From Xiheimicrobium sp033763395 (GTDB taxonomy: Bacteria > Myxococcota > Myxococcia > Myxococcales > Myxococcaceae), in assembly GCA_033763395.1 (NCBI GenBank), contig JANRKQ010000090.1, positions 30,936 through 94,935 on the forward strand: a DNA stretch of 64,000 nucleotides, in the 5' to 3' direction. The notes below the pieces were generated by a model, which was given only the letters and a program-made list of their open reading frames with translations, ran no database searches and had not been told where the DNA came from. This document shows, piece by piece, positions 42,783 to 49,648 of this stretch. A program made the position numbers and the translations under genes. How positions within the stretch are numbered: position 1 is the first letter of the stretch; each line of letters starts with the position of its first letter.

Positions 42783-44342
42783 GTGCGCGCTGCCCTGTTC
42801 GCCGCCGGCCTCGTCGCCTCGTCCGCGCTGGCGCAGTCCGAGACGCTGGTGCTCGAGGGCGAGGTGCCGGCCGACGCGGGGGTGTTCTTCACCGTGCCCT
42901 TCACCGTGCCGGAGCGCATCCTCGATCGCCGACGCGTGCTGGAGCTCGAGGTGCGCCGCGACGATCGCTCGAGCGCCAACATCCTCGACTGGGGGCTCCT
43001 CGACCCGTCGGGGCGCTTTCGGGGCTGGGGCGGTGGCAACCCCGAGCCGGCGTTGGTCAACGCGCGCGCGGCCTCGCGGAGCTACCTGCCCTCACCCATC
43101 GACGCAGGCCGCTGGCAGGTGCTCGTCGGGCAGGCCCAGGTGACCGAGCGCCCGGCCCGGTACCGCATCGAAGTCGAGCTGCGGAGCGCGACGACGCTCG
43201 CGGCCCAGCTGCGCACCCCCTACGTCCCCTCGCCACCGCTCGAGCCGACGGCCCGCTGGTACTCGGGCGATCTGCACGTGCACACGGTCGAGAGCGGTGA
43301 CGCGCGGCCGAGCGTCGACGAGGTGGCGACCTTCGCCGAGTCGCGCGGGCTCGACTTCGTCGCGCTCAGCGATCACAACACGAGCGCACCGTACGACTTC
43401 ATCGTCGACGCGCAGGCCAGGCACCCGCGGGTGCTGCTGGTGCCCTCGGTCGAGTTCACGACCTACCAGGGCCACTTGAACGCGTTCGGCGCCTCGCAGT
43501 TCGTGCCGTTCTGGCTGGGCCGCGACGGGGTCACGCTCGGCCAGGCGCTCCAGCGCTTCGACCAGCAGGACGCGGTGGCCACCATCAACCACCCGACGCT
43601 CGACCTCGGGCGGTTCTGCATCGGGTGCGCGTGGCAGCTGCCCGTCGTCCCCAGCCTCATGCGGGCCATCGAGGTCGGCGTGGGCGGCTGGGACGAGACC
43701 GGCGCGCTCTTCGACGAGTCGGCCATCGCCTTCTGGGAAGCGCTCGCCGACCAGGGCGTTCACCTCACGGCCGTCGGCGGGAGCGACGATCACCGCGCGG
43801 GTGTCGGCCTCAACCAGACGCAGAGCCCGATGGGGTCGCCCACCACGCTCCTGTACGCGAGCGAGCTCTCGGTGACCGCGCTCACCCGGGCGCTGCGCGA
43901 AGGCCGCTCGGTGGTGAAGCTGCGAGGCCCAGACGACCCCTTCGTCGCGCTCACGCCCCTCGACGTCGTCCCGCGCGTACAAGACGCGCTGGTCGGCGCT
44001 CAGGTGCGGGTGCTCGCCACGGTGACGGGTGGACAGGGCCATCGCCTCGCGTGGATCGAGAACGGCGTGACGGTGGCCGAGCGCGCCATTGAAGCCGAGG
44101 CCTTCACCGACGAGCGGCTGCTCGAAGCCCCTGCTGGGCGCTCGGTGCGGCTGCGCGCCGAGGTCCGCGTCGACGGAAGCCCGCGCACTGTCACCTCGCA
44201 CCTGTGGCTGGCCCCTGATTCGCCGCCGGGCCCACCCGTGGTGGTGGACAAGGCTCCGCCCCGCGGGTGTCCGGGCTGCGGCTCGGCTGAGCTGGCGCCG
44301 CTCGTCGCCCTCGCCGCCCTGGCCAGACGGAGGCGTCGATGA
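42783..44342 (+). CDS. CehA/McbA-family PHP metallohydrolase with MYXO-CTERM-like tail
   Basis: A 519-aa exported hydrolase. Starts are GTG codons at 42774 or 42783, either giving a signal peptide (RAALFAAGLVASSALAQ). A beta-rich domain (about 20-155) precedes the PHP domain with RWYSGDLHVHTVESGD (about 162), VALSDHNTSAPYDF, TINHPTLDL and VGGSDDHRAG, the metal-binding residues of this group. The C terminus, CPGCGSAELAPLVALAALAR followed by further Arg, is a MYXO-CTERM-like sorting signal: Cys, hydrophobic stretch, Arg cluster. CehA and McbA act on carbamates and esters, but this protein's substrate is unknown. Confidence 0.88.
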   Translation: MRAALFAAGLVASSALAQSETLVLEGEVPADAGVFFTVPFTVPERILDRRRVLELEVRRDDRSSANILDWGLLDPSGRFRGWGGGNPEPALVNARAASRSYLPSPIDAGRWQVLVGQAQVTERPARYRIEVELRSATTLAAQLRTPYVPSPPLEPTARWYSGDLHVHTVESGDARPSVDEVATFAESRGLDFVALSDHNTSAPYDFIVDAQARHPRVLLVPSVEFTTYQGHLNAFGASQFVPFWLGRDGVTLGQALQRFDQQDAVATINHPTLDLGRFCIGCAWQLPVVPSLMRAIEVGVGGWDETGALFDESAIAFWEALADQGVHLTAVGGSDDHRAGVGLNQTQSPMGSPTTLLYASELSVTALTRALREGRSVVKLRGPDDPFVALTPLDVVPRVQDALVGAQVRVLATVTGGQGHRLAWIENGVTVAERAIEAEAFTDERLLEAPAGRSVRLRAEVRVDGSPRTVTSHLWLAPDSPPGPPVVVDKAPPRGCPGCGSAELAPLVALAALARRRRR

Positions 44343-44689
44343 GCGCACGACCCCGTGCGGTGAGAGGCGCACGCCGCGGCGCACCGGCCCCCGCTGGACT
44401 CCTCCCCCAGGCGAAAGCGCCGACGAGCGCACACACCAGGGCGCCCACCCGGATGTCGAGACGCGCTGGGGCCCCTTCCGCGCCGAGTCGACGCCGCTCC
44501 TCGCGCCTGGCGCGGTGGACGGAGCCTGCAGGCGAAGCGGTGCTCGGACGGCAGGGTGGAAGCGTCGCTCCGTGCAGCCCCGTCCGCGGGCAACTTCCGG
44601 CAACGAGACGAATGCGCCTCGAGTTGGTGCCCACACGGCGCCTGCTGCGAGCGCCTTGCGGTTGGCGTGCCCGGAGGCCTCTGGCGTGA
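44339..44689 (+). CDS. Doubtful 116-codon ORF bridging two genes
   Basis: An open frame starts with an ATGA overlap on the PHP hydrolase stop and ends with a GTGA overlap on the start of the barrel protein, so it fills the 340-base gap exactly. Against it, the product is Arg/Ala/Pro-rich with no recognisable fold, and its third-position GC is only about 70 percent, well below real genes here. It could be a fast-evolving protein or simple leader sequence; I lean to non-coding. Confidence 0.2.
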   Translation: MSARPRAVRGARRGAPAPAGLLPQAKAPTSAHTRAPTRMSRRAGAPSAPSRRRSSRLARWTEPAGEAVLGRQGGSVAPCSPVRGQLPATRRMRLELVPTRRLLRAPCGWRARRPLA

Positions 44690-46656
44690 GCGCGCTCGTG
44701 TTGGTCGCCCTCCTCGCGCAGAGCGACGTCCCTCTCGACGCCGCGGGGACCTGGGCCGACCCGTCACGCTCCGTGTTCCTCGTGCCTGGAAGCCGTTCGC
44801 TCCTCTCGGGCTTCAGCCCCGTCTCGCTCGACGGCCTGCAACCGGCGGCGTCGGCGGTGACCTTCGAGGGGCTGACGCTTCGCTCGCCGGCGCACGGCTT
44901 CTTCGGGCCTTCCGTCGTGCAGCCCGGCCTCATCGACGGCCTGCGGGTGAGTGACGCCGCGGGCTCCGTCGAGGTGGGCCGCACGCTGGGTCGTTCGGTG
45001 ACGCTGCTGCCCCGGCCCTCGACCTCGGAGGGCTGGTCGGGCCGCGTGCGCCTTGACGTGCTCGCGCTCTCTGCGAGCGGCTCTGGCCGTGTTCCCGGCA
45101 CGAAGACGCAGGTGGACGTCGGGGCGCGCTTCTTCGGGATCCCGGCGCTGGCGGCGTCGCTCTTTCGCGTGCGCGCGCTGCTCGGTGATTGGCACCTGCG
45201 CGTGGCCCAGCCGCTCGGAGCCGGCGAGCTGCGGGTGCTGGGCCTCGGCGCGGTCGATGACGTGGCCCTCACGGTCTCTGGCATTCCGCTCTCGGCGCGG
45301 CTGTCGACCCAGACGGCCGACGTGCGGTGGCGCAGCGACGCCGCGGGGACGCTCGAGCTCGGGCTGACGGGAAACCTCGACTCCATCGCGCTGGCGATTC
45401 GGGGCGAGCAGACCCGGCACGACGTCATCGGTGGAGAGCAGGCGGTGTCTGCGCGCGTGGCGCTGCGTCCATCGCTGGGAGGTAGCGTTCGCCTGGGCGT
45501 CGGCGCCGATGGAACGGCCCGACGCCTGGTCCTCGACCGCGTGTCGGACTCGGGCCTCTCCGGCATCGGGGGCATGCCGGGCCGGTTCGTCACCGCGTCG
45601 TCCAGTCGCGAGCTGGGGGTCGCGCTCGCCGGCGGCCTCTTCGTCGAAGCGCGCGACGACGTGGGCCCATTCCGGTGGACCGTCGGCCTGCGCGGGGACG
45701 TGTGGCAACCCATCGGGGGCACGACGTTCGGTTCGCTGGAGCCGAGACTGTCCCTCGCGCGCGACTTCGGAGAGCGGTGGACGGTGAGCGCCAGCGGAGG
45801 GCTTCGCCATCAACCGGCGACCTGGCTGGTGCCCGTTCCGGTGCTCGACACCGCGTCGTGGCGATTCGGGCTGCAGCAGGCCGTGGTGGGCGACGTGCAG
45901 GCCACGTATCGCCCGGCTCGTGCGCACCGGTTCGAGACCCGCGCCTTCGGCACGTCGCTGCGCCGGTCGCTGGAGCTGTCGCCCTTCGACGACACGTTTC
46001 TTCCCCAGGTCACCCTGTCACCGCAGGACGTCGAGCGGCGGCGAGGGGACGGGTGGGCCGGCGGCGCGTCGCTCACGTGGGCCTTTCAGCCGAGCGCAGA
46101 CGCGTGGCTCCGGGCGTCGTACTCGTTCGTCACCTCGTGGCGAACGATCACATTCTCGCGCGTCGGCCGAGATGGCCTCCCGACTGGCGAGGCGACGGCC
46201 TCGGTGCCCTGGAGCTTCGATCAGACCCACGTGCTGCAAGCGTCGGGCGGCTGGCGGTTCGGCGCGGGCTGGGCGCTGGCGGCGTCGGTCTCGTTCCAGT
46301 CGGGCGCCCCGCTCGCTGGAGGCCTGTGGGGCCAGGAGCAACGGCCCGGCGTGGACTCGCTTCGGGGAACTCCGCGCTGGGTGCCAGTCGATCGTGATCT
46401 CGTGGGGCGCGCGAGCCCATGGGTGCGGGTCGACCTGCGCGCCTCGAAGACGTGGAGGCCCGGCGCGCTCGAGGTCGAGCTCTTCCTCGACGTGCAGAAC
46501 GCGTCGATCTGGGCGCAGCCCGTCGGCACGGCCTACGGCACGGCGCCGGCCACGCTCGAGCAGCAGGCGCGCGGAGACGTGATGCTGACCTCGCGCCCGG
46601 CCAGCTCGCCCGTGGGGTTTCCGATTCCGGTGCTGGGCGTCGAGCTCCGCCGGTGA
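44686..46656 (+). CDS. TonB-dependent-receptor-like outer-membrane beta-barrel protein
   Basis: A 656-aa outer-membrane protein. The GTG at 44686 follows a GGAGG eight bases upstream and gives a signal-like start (VSALVLVALLAQS). Residues about 30-110 look like a small plug-type segment (FLVPGSRSLLSGFSPVSLDG). After it come many alternating-polarity beta strands typical of barrels (FETRAFGTSLRRSLELSPFD, GWAGGASLTWAFQPSADAWL, WVRVDLRASKTWRPGALEVE). The protein ends with an aromatic-poor strand, LGVELRR. There is no obvious TonB box. It is convergent with the graspetide precursor, separated by a strong hairpin. Confidence 0.75.
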   Translation: MSALVLVALLAQSDVPLDAAGTWADPSRSVFLVPGSRSLLSGFSPVSLDGLQPAASAVTFEGLTLRSPAHGFFGPSVVQPGLIDGLRVSDAAGSVEVGRTLGRSVTLLPRPSTSEGWSGRVRLDVLALSASGSGRVPGTKTQVDVGARFFGIPALAASLFRVRALLGDWHLRVAQPLGAGELRVLGLGAVDDVALTVSGIPLSARLSTQTADVRWRSDAAGTLELGLTGNLDSIALAIRGEQTRHDVIGGEQAVSARVALRPSLGGSVRLGVGADGTARRLVLDRVSDSGLSGIGGMPGRFVTASSSRELGVALAGGLFVEARDDVGPFRWTVGLRGDVWQPIGGTTFGSLEPRLSLARDFGERWTVSASGGLRHQPATWLVPVPVLDTASWRFGLQQAVVGDVQATYRPARAHRFETRAFGTSLRRSLELSPFDDTFLPQVTLSPQDVERRRGDGWAGGASLTWAFQPSADAWLRASYSFVTSWRTITFSRVGRDGLPTGEATASVPWSFDQTHVLQASGGWRFGAGWALAASVSFQSGAPLAGGLWGQEQRPGVDSLRGTPRWVPVDRDLVGRASPWVRVDLRASKTWRPGALEVELFLDVQNASIWAQPVGTAYGTAPATLEQQARGDVMLTSRPASSPVGFPIPVLGVELRR

Positions 46657-46674
46657 GGTAAGCCCCCAAATGAC

Positions 46675-46714
46675 CCGGCCGCCGGACCCGACGAGTGTCG
46701 GATCCAACGGCCGG
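46675..46714. terminator. Bidirectional terminator-like hairpin
   Basis: A long near-perfect hairpin between two convergent genes: CCGGCCG / CGGCCGG as the outer 7-base stem, a 2-base mismatch on each side, then GGACCCGAC / GTCGGATCC as an inner 9-base stem with one mismatch and the loop GAGT. There is no T-run, as is common in GC-rich genomes. It should stop transcription of both the barrel gene and the peptide precursor gene. Confidence 0.65.
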
Positions 46715-46739
46715 AAGGACTTCGTGCAGCGGGAGCGAC

Positions 46740-47285
46740 TCAGGCCAGCCGGCCGCCCTCTTCGCCCACGGCCATCGTCGTCACGTCGCCGGGCTTGCCG
46801 GGCTTGGTCCCGCCCTCCTCGCCGACGGCCATCGTCGTCATATCGCCAGGCTTCCCAGGCTTGCCGGGCTTCGTGCCGCCCTCTTCACCGAGCGCCAGCG
46901 TCGTCATGTCGCCAGGCTTCCCGGGCTTGCCGGGCTTCGTGCCGCCCTCTTCGCCAAGCGCCAGCGTCGTCATGTCGCCAGGCTTCCCGGGCTTCGTCCC
47001 GCCCTCTTCGCCCACAGCCATAGTCGTCGCGTGGCCGGGCTTCCCGGGCTTCGTCCCGCCCTCTTCGCCCACCGCCATTGTCGTCGCGTGGCCGGGCTTC
47101 CCGGGCTTCGTCCCGCCCTCTTCGCCCACTGCCATCGTGGTGAAGCGGTCATCGGGCTTCCCGGGCTTCTTCCCGCCCTCTTCGCCGACGGCCATCGTTG
47201 TGGCCCGCCCCTGGCCAGGCTTCTTGCCGGGCACCTCGTACCGCGTGAAAGGACTCTTCGGACCGCGTGGACCTCGAACGGACAT
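46740..47285 (-). CDS. Plesiocin-type graspetide precursor with eight TTxxxxEE cores
   Basis: A 181-aa ribosomal peptide precursor from the ATG at 47285, with a strong GGAGG seven bases upstream. Residues 1-28 form a short leader (MSVRGPRGPKSPFTRYEVPG). From residue 29 eight repeats follow, each opening with a core TTMAVGEE or TTLALGEE: T29, T49, T68, T87, T106, T128, T150 and T169. They are joined by GGTKPGKPG-type linkers with repeat spacings of 19-22 residues, and the protein ends GGRLA. TTxxxxEE is the core of plesiocin-type (group 2) graspetides, in which an ATP-grasp ligase joins the two Thr to the two Glu by side-chain esters. No Cys is present and no signal peptide is seen. The ATP-grasp gene is divergent, 67 bases away. 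An elastic or structural repeat protein is the alternative, but motif plus neighbour make that unlikely. Confidence 0.9.
   Translation of the reverse strand: MSVRGPRGPKSPFTRYEVPGKKPGQGRATTMAVGEEGGKKPGKPDDRFTTMAVGEEGGTKPGKPGHATTMAVGEEGGTKPGKPGHATTMAVGEEGGTKPGKPGDMTTLALGEEGGTKPGKPGKPGDMTTLALGEEGGTKPGKPGKPGDMTTMAVGEEGGTKPGKPGDVTTMAVGEEGGRLA
46752..47201 (-). repeat. Tandem repeat array encoding the graspetide cores
   Basis: Eight in-frame units of 57-66 bases encode TTMAVGEEGGTKPGKPG-type repeats. Units 5 and 6 carry an extra KPG triplet and the variant TTLALGEE, so they probably arose by one recent duplication. Units 2 and 3 are identical at protein level. All length differences are multiples of three, showing selection for frame. 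Confidence 0.9.
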
Positions 47286-47352
47286 GTGACAGCCTCCGGA
47301 ACTCCGGGTGTTTTCCCGATTGTCGGCACAGTTGTAGGAGAGTTGCCTACGC
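47286..47352. promoter_or_regulatory. Shared divergent control region of the graspetide locus
   Basis: These 67 bases must hold both promoters or one bidirectional element. Toward the precursor there is a strong GGAGG ribosome binding site. Toward the ATP-grasp gene, GTAGG (47334-47338) and CCTAC (47346-47350) form an inverted repeat whose left arm contains the GTAGGAG ribosome binding site, so a hairpin there could mask translation of the ligase. No clear -35/-10 pair was identified. Confidence 0.5.
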
Positions 47353-48318
47353 ATGCGCAAAACGCCTTTACGCGTCGGGCTGTTCGGCACCGATGACGAC
47401 CTCCAGCTGCACGCCGTGGCCAAGGAAGTGCGGGCGCTGGGCGCAGAAGACCTCTTGCTTCGCGCCGACGCCCTCGAAGCCGGTCTGCCGGTGAGCGAGC
47501 TCGACGGACGAATGATCTACCGGGGCGTCGACGTCACCGATGTCGAGGGCTTCTACCTGCGTGGCATCCCCGCCGCGTACGCGCCCTTCATGGAGAGAGA
47601 CGACGAGCTGGTGCTCTACGAGGACTGGTTCGAGCGGTACATGCAGGAGCGGGAGCGCGCCTCGTTCTACGTCGCCTGGCTGCTGGAGCTGCAGCGGCGG
47701 GGCGCGCGGCTGGTGAACGGGCCGACGGCGGCGAGCGTGCTCCAGTACAAGCCGTTCCAGCTGAACGTGCTGCGAAGCGTCGGCGCGCGGGTGCCGCGCA
47801 CGCTCATCAGCAACGATCCCGACGCGGTGCGCGCGTTTCACGCCGAGGTGAAGGACGTCATCTACAAGCCGGTGACGGGCGGCGCGGTGACGCGGGCGCT
47901 CGACGACGAGACGCTGGACCAGCTCGAGGCGGTGCGCGCCGCGCCTGTCATCTTTCAGGAGCGCATTCCCGGCGACGATCTGCGCGTCATGCTCGCGGGC
48001 AACGACATCGTCTCGTCGGTTGCCATTCGCACGCCGTCCCAGCACCTCGATTTCCGGGCCGACCCCGTCTACTCGGGTGGCGACGCGAGCTACGAGCCGG
48101 TGGAGCTGCCTTTGGCCGTGGTGCAGCAGTGCCGGGCCGCCGCGCGCGGCTGCAACCTCGTCTTCGCGGGCATCGACATCAAGCGGACGAGCGCCGGCGA
48201 GTGGGTGTTCCTCGAGCTGAACAGCTCTCCCATCTACCTCGACGTCGAATACAAACTCGGCCACCCGATCAGCCGCGCGATCGCCGAGCTGATCGTCGGC
48301 GCCCGCCCGCTGAGGTGA
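47353..48318 (+). CDS. ATP-grasp ligase, graspetide macrocyclase (PsnB/MdnC-like)
   Basis: A 321-aa ATP-grasp enzyme from the ATG at 47353. It has VIYKPVTGGAVTR with the ATP-binding Lys at 172, PVIFQERIPGDDLRVMLAGN as the following strand-loop, and GIDIKRTSAGEWVFLELNSS with Asp 275, Glu 288 and Asn 290 as likely magnesium ligands. Length and motifs fit the MvdD/MdnC/PsnB group rather than glutathione or D-Ala ligases. By family knowledge it activates Glu/Asp side chains with ATP and forms esters to Thr/Ser. The divergent precursor at 46740-47285 is its obvious substrate. No protease, transporter or acetyltransferase gene lies beside it. Confidence 0.92.
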   Translation: MRKTPLRVGLFGTDDDLQLHAVAKEVRALGAEDLLLRADALEAGLPVSELDGRMIYRGVDVTDVEGFYLRGIPAAYAPFMERDDELVLYEDWFERYMQERERASFYVAWLLELQRRGARLVNGPTAASVLQYKPFQLNVLRSVGARVPRTLISNDPDAVRAFHAEVKDVIYKPVTGGAVTRALDDETLDQLEAVRAAPVIFQERIPGDDLRVMLAGNDIVSSVAIRTPSQHLDFRADPVYSGGDASYEPVELPLAVVQQCRAAARGCNLVFAGIDIKRTSAGEWVFLELNSSPIYLDVEYKLGHPISRAIAELIVGARPLR

Positions 48319-48320
48319 CG

Positions 48321-48788
48321 TCACTTCAGGAGCGCCTCGAGCTCGGCCTTTCGCGCCTGCGCCTTGGCCTCGTCGAGCCCCGCGTACAGCGTGGTCTCGG
48401 GAATGCCGCTGGCGACGATGAACGGGTACTTCACGTATCGGCGCTTCACCATGACGGTGCGCAGCTCGACCGACAGCGCGCCGACCTGGGCGAACGGTAC
48501 GGTGCGCAGCGGCCCGCCGAGCCCGAGGGTCAGCGTGCGTGCCTCGGTGTCGACCTCGATCCACTGCGCGGGAAACTTCGTGCGCCAGAGCCCCCAGGCC
48601 GCGAGCGCCGTGCCGACGGTGAGCAGGACGACGGCGACAGCGAGATCGCCCGTCTTGAAGAAGCCGATGCTGGCCTTGCGATCGAGCTCGTACCAGAGGC
48701 CGTACGCACCAAAGAGCGCTACAGGCGTTCCGAGCGCGACGCGGAGCCAAGGAAGCGAGTTGCCGGCCGCGTTGAAACGAACCTTCAT
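48321..48788 (-). CDS. Hypothetical membrane protein
   Basis: A 155-aa protein from the ATG at 48788. It has two hydrophobic segments (LRVALGTPVALFGAYGLWYE and LAVAVVLLTVGTALAAWGLW) and a cytosolic PH-like stretch (WIEVDTEARTLTLGLGGPLR, TVPFAQVGALSV). It ends with a charged helix. Two base pairs separate its end from the convergent ATP-grasp gene. There is no evidence that it belongs to the graspetide pathway. Confidence 0.75.
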   Translation of the reverse strand: MKVRFNAAGNSLPWLRVALGTPVALFGAYGLWYELDRKASIGFFKTGDLAVAVVLLTVGTALAAWGLWRTKFPAQWIEVDTEARTLTLGLGGPLRTVPFAQVGALSVELRTVMVKRRYVKYPFIVASGIPETTLYAGLDEAKAQARKAELEALLK

Positions 48789-48942
48789 GGGACGAGAGTG
48801 AACTTCACCTCCCCGGGCGCTTCGAGCCCAAACGCCCCGATGGGACGCCGCAGCCTCCCGTGTCGACGAACGAAAGCCGTCCGCGAGGACTCGAGCGTCG
48901 TTTGGGCTTCCCGAACGACGGGGCGCGCACCAAGGTGACGGG

Positions 48943-49635
48943 GTGACGCCGCCGCTCCAGTCCGTGGTTCCGCCGGCGTGGCAGCCTGCGCTCGAGGCGC
49001 TCTGGGGAACGCCTGAGCTGCAGGCCCTCGAAGGGTTCCTCGAGCTCGAACGGCAGCAGGCGAAGGTGTTTCCGCCCAGCGAGCAGGTGTTCGCCGCGCT
49101 CAGGCAGACGCCCCCCGACTCGGTGCGCGTCGTCCTGCTCGGGCAAGATCCCTACCCCACCGAAGGCCACGCCAACGGCCTCGCCTTCTCGGTGAACGCC
49201 GGCGTGAAGCTGCCCGCCTCGCTGCGCAACGTCTTCAAGGGCCTGGTGGCCGACGTGGGCGTGCCGAAGCCCGACTCGGGCGATCTGTCGCCGTGGGCCG
49301 CGCGCGGGGTGCTGCTCCTCAACACGGTGCTGACCGTTCGCGAAGGCGCGCCGCACTCGCACCGCAAGCAGGGCTGGGAGGTGGTGACCAGGCGTCTGCT
49401 TCAGCACGTCGTGCAGCGCGCACCGCCCGTGGTGTTCTTGTGCTTCGGCAAACCCGCCGCGGCGATGGCGACCGAGCTCACGCGCGGCACCGCGCACCCG
49501 CTCGTCGTGACGCCGCACCCGTCTCCGCTGAACGGGACGGCGTTCGTCGACACCGCCGCGAAGGAGCGCCCGTTCTCCCGGGTCAATGCCCTGCTGACGA
49601 GCGGGGGGAAGCCAGCGATCGACTGGGCGCTGTAG
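48943..49635 (+). CDS. ung: Uracil-DNA glycosylase, family 1
   Basis: A 230-aa base-excision repair enzyme that removes uracil from DNA. Key motifs are VVLLGQDPYPTEGHANGLAF (water-activating Asp), LLLNTVLTVREGAPHSH and VTPHPSPLNG (the DNA-intercalating loop). The GTG at 48943 is the most likely start; the N terminus is divergent. It lies 13 bases before an AAA ATPase gene on the same strand. Confidence 0.95.
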   Translation: MTPPLQSVVPPAWQPALEALWGTPELQALEGFLELERQQAKVFPPSEQVFAALRQTPPDSVRVVLLGQDPYPTEGHANGLAFSVNAGVKLPASLRNVFKGLVADVGVPKPDSGDLSPWAARGVLLLNTVLTVREGAPHSHRKQGWEVVTRRLLQHVVQRAPPVVFLCFGKPAAAMATELTRGTAHPLVVTPHPSPLNGTAFVDTAAKERPFSRVNALLTSGGKPAIDWAL

Positions 49636-49648
49636 GCTCGCCGCCCCC

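Noticed and set aside
44556..44954. Plus-strand frame with Cys-rich DECASSWCPHGACC segment
   Set aside because: Only a short Cys cluster; the frame overlaps the well-supported start of the barrel protein and has no family match.
46752..47201. CRISPR-like appearance of the short repeats at the precursor gene
   Set aside because: Units are contiguous with no unique spacers, keep reading frame and encode a conserved peptide motif, so this is a coding tandem repeat.
46795..47289. Plus-strand ORF through the same repeats (FPGFVPPSSPTAIVV repeats)
   Set aside because: It is the antisense reading of the precursor. It has no good ribosome binding site, and the minus-strand frame has GGAGG, an ATG and the TTxxxxEE motif.
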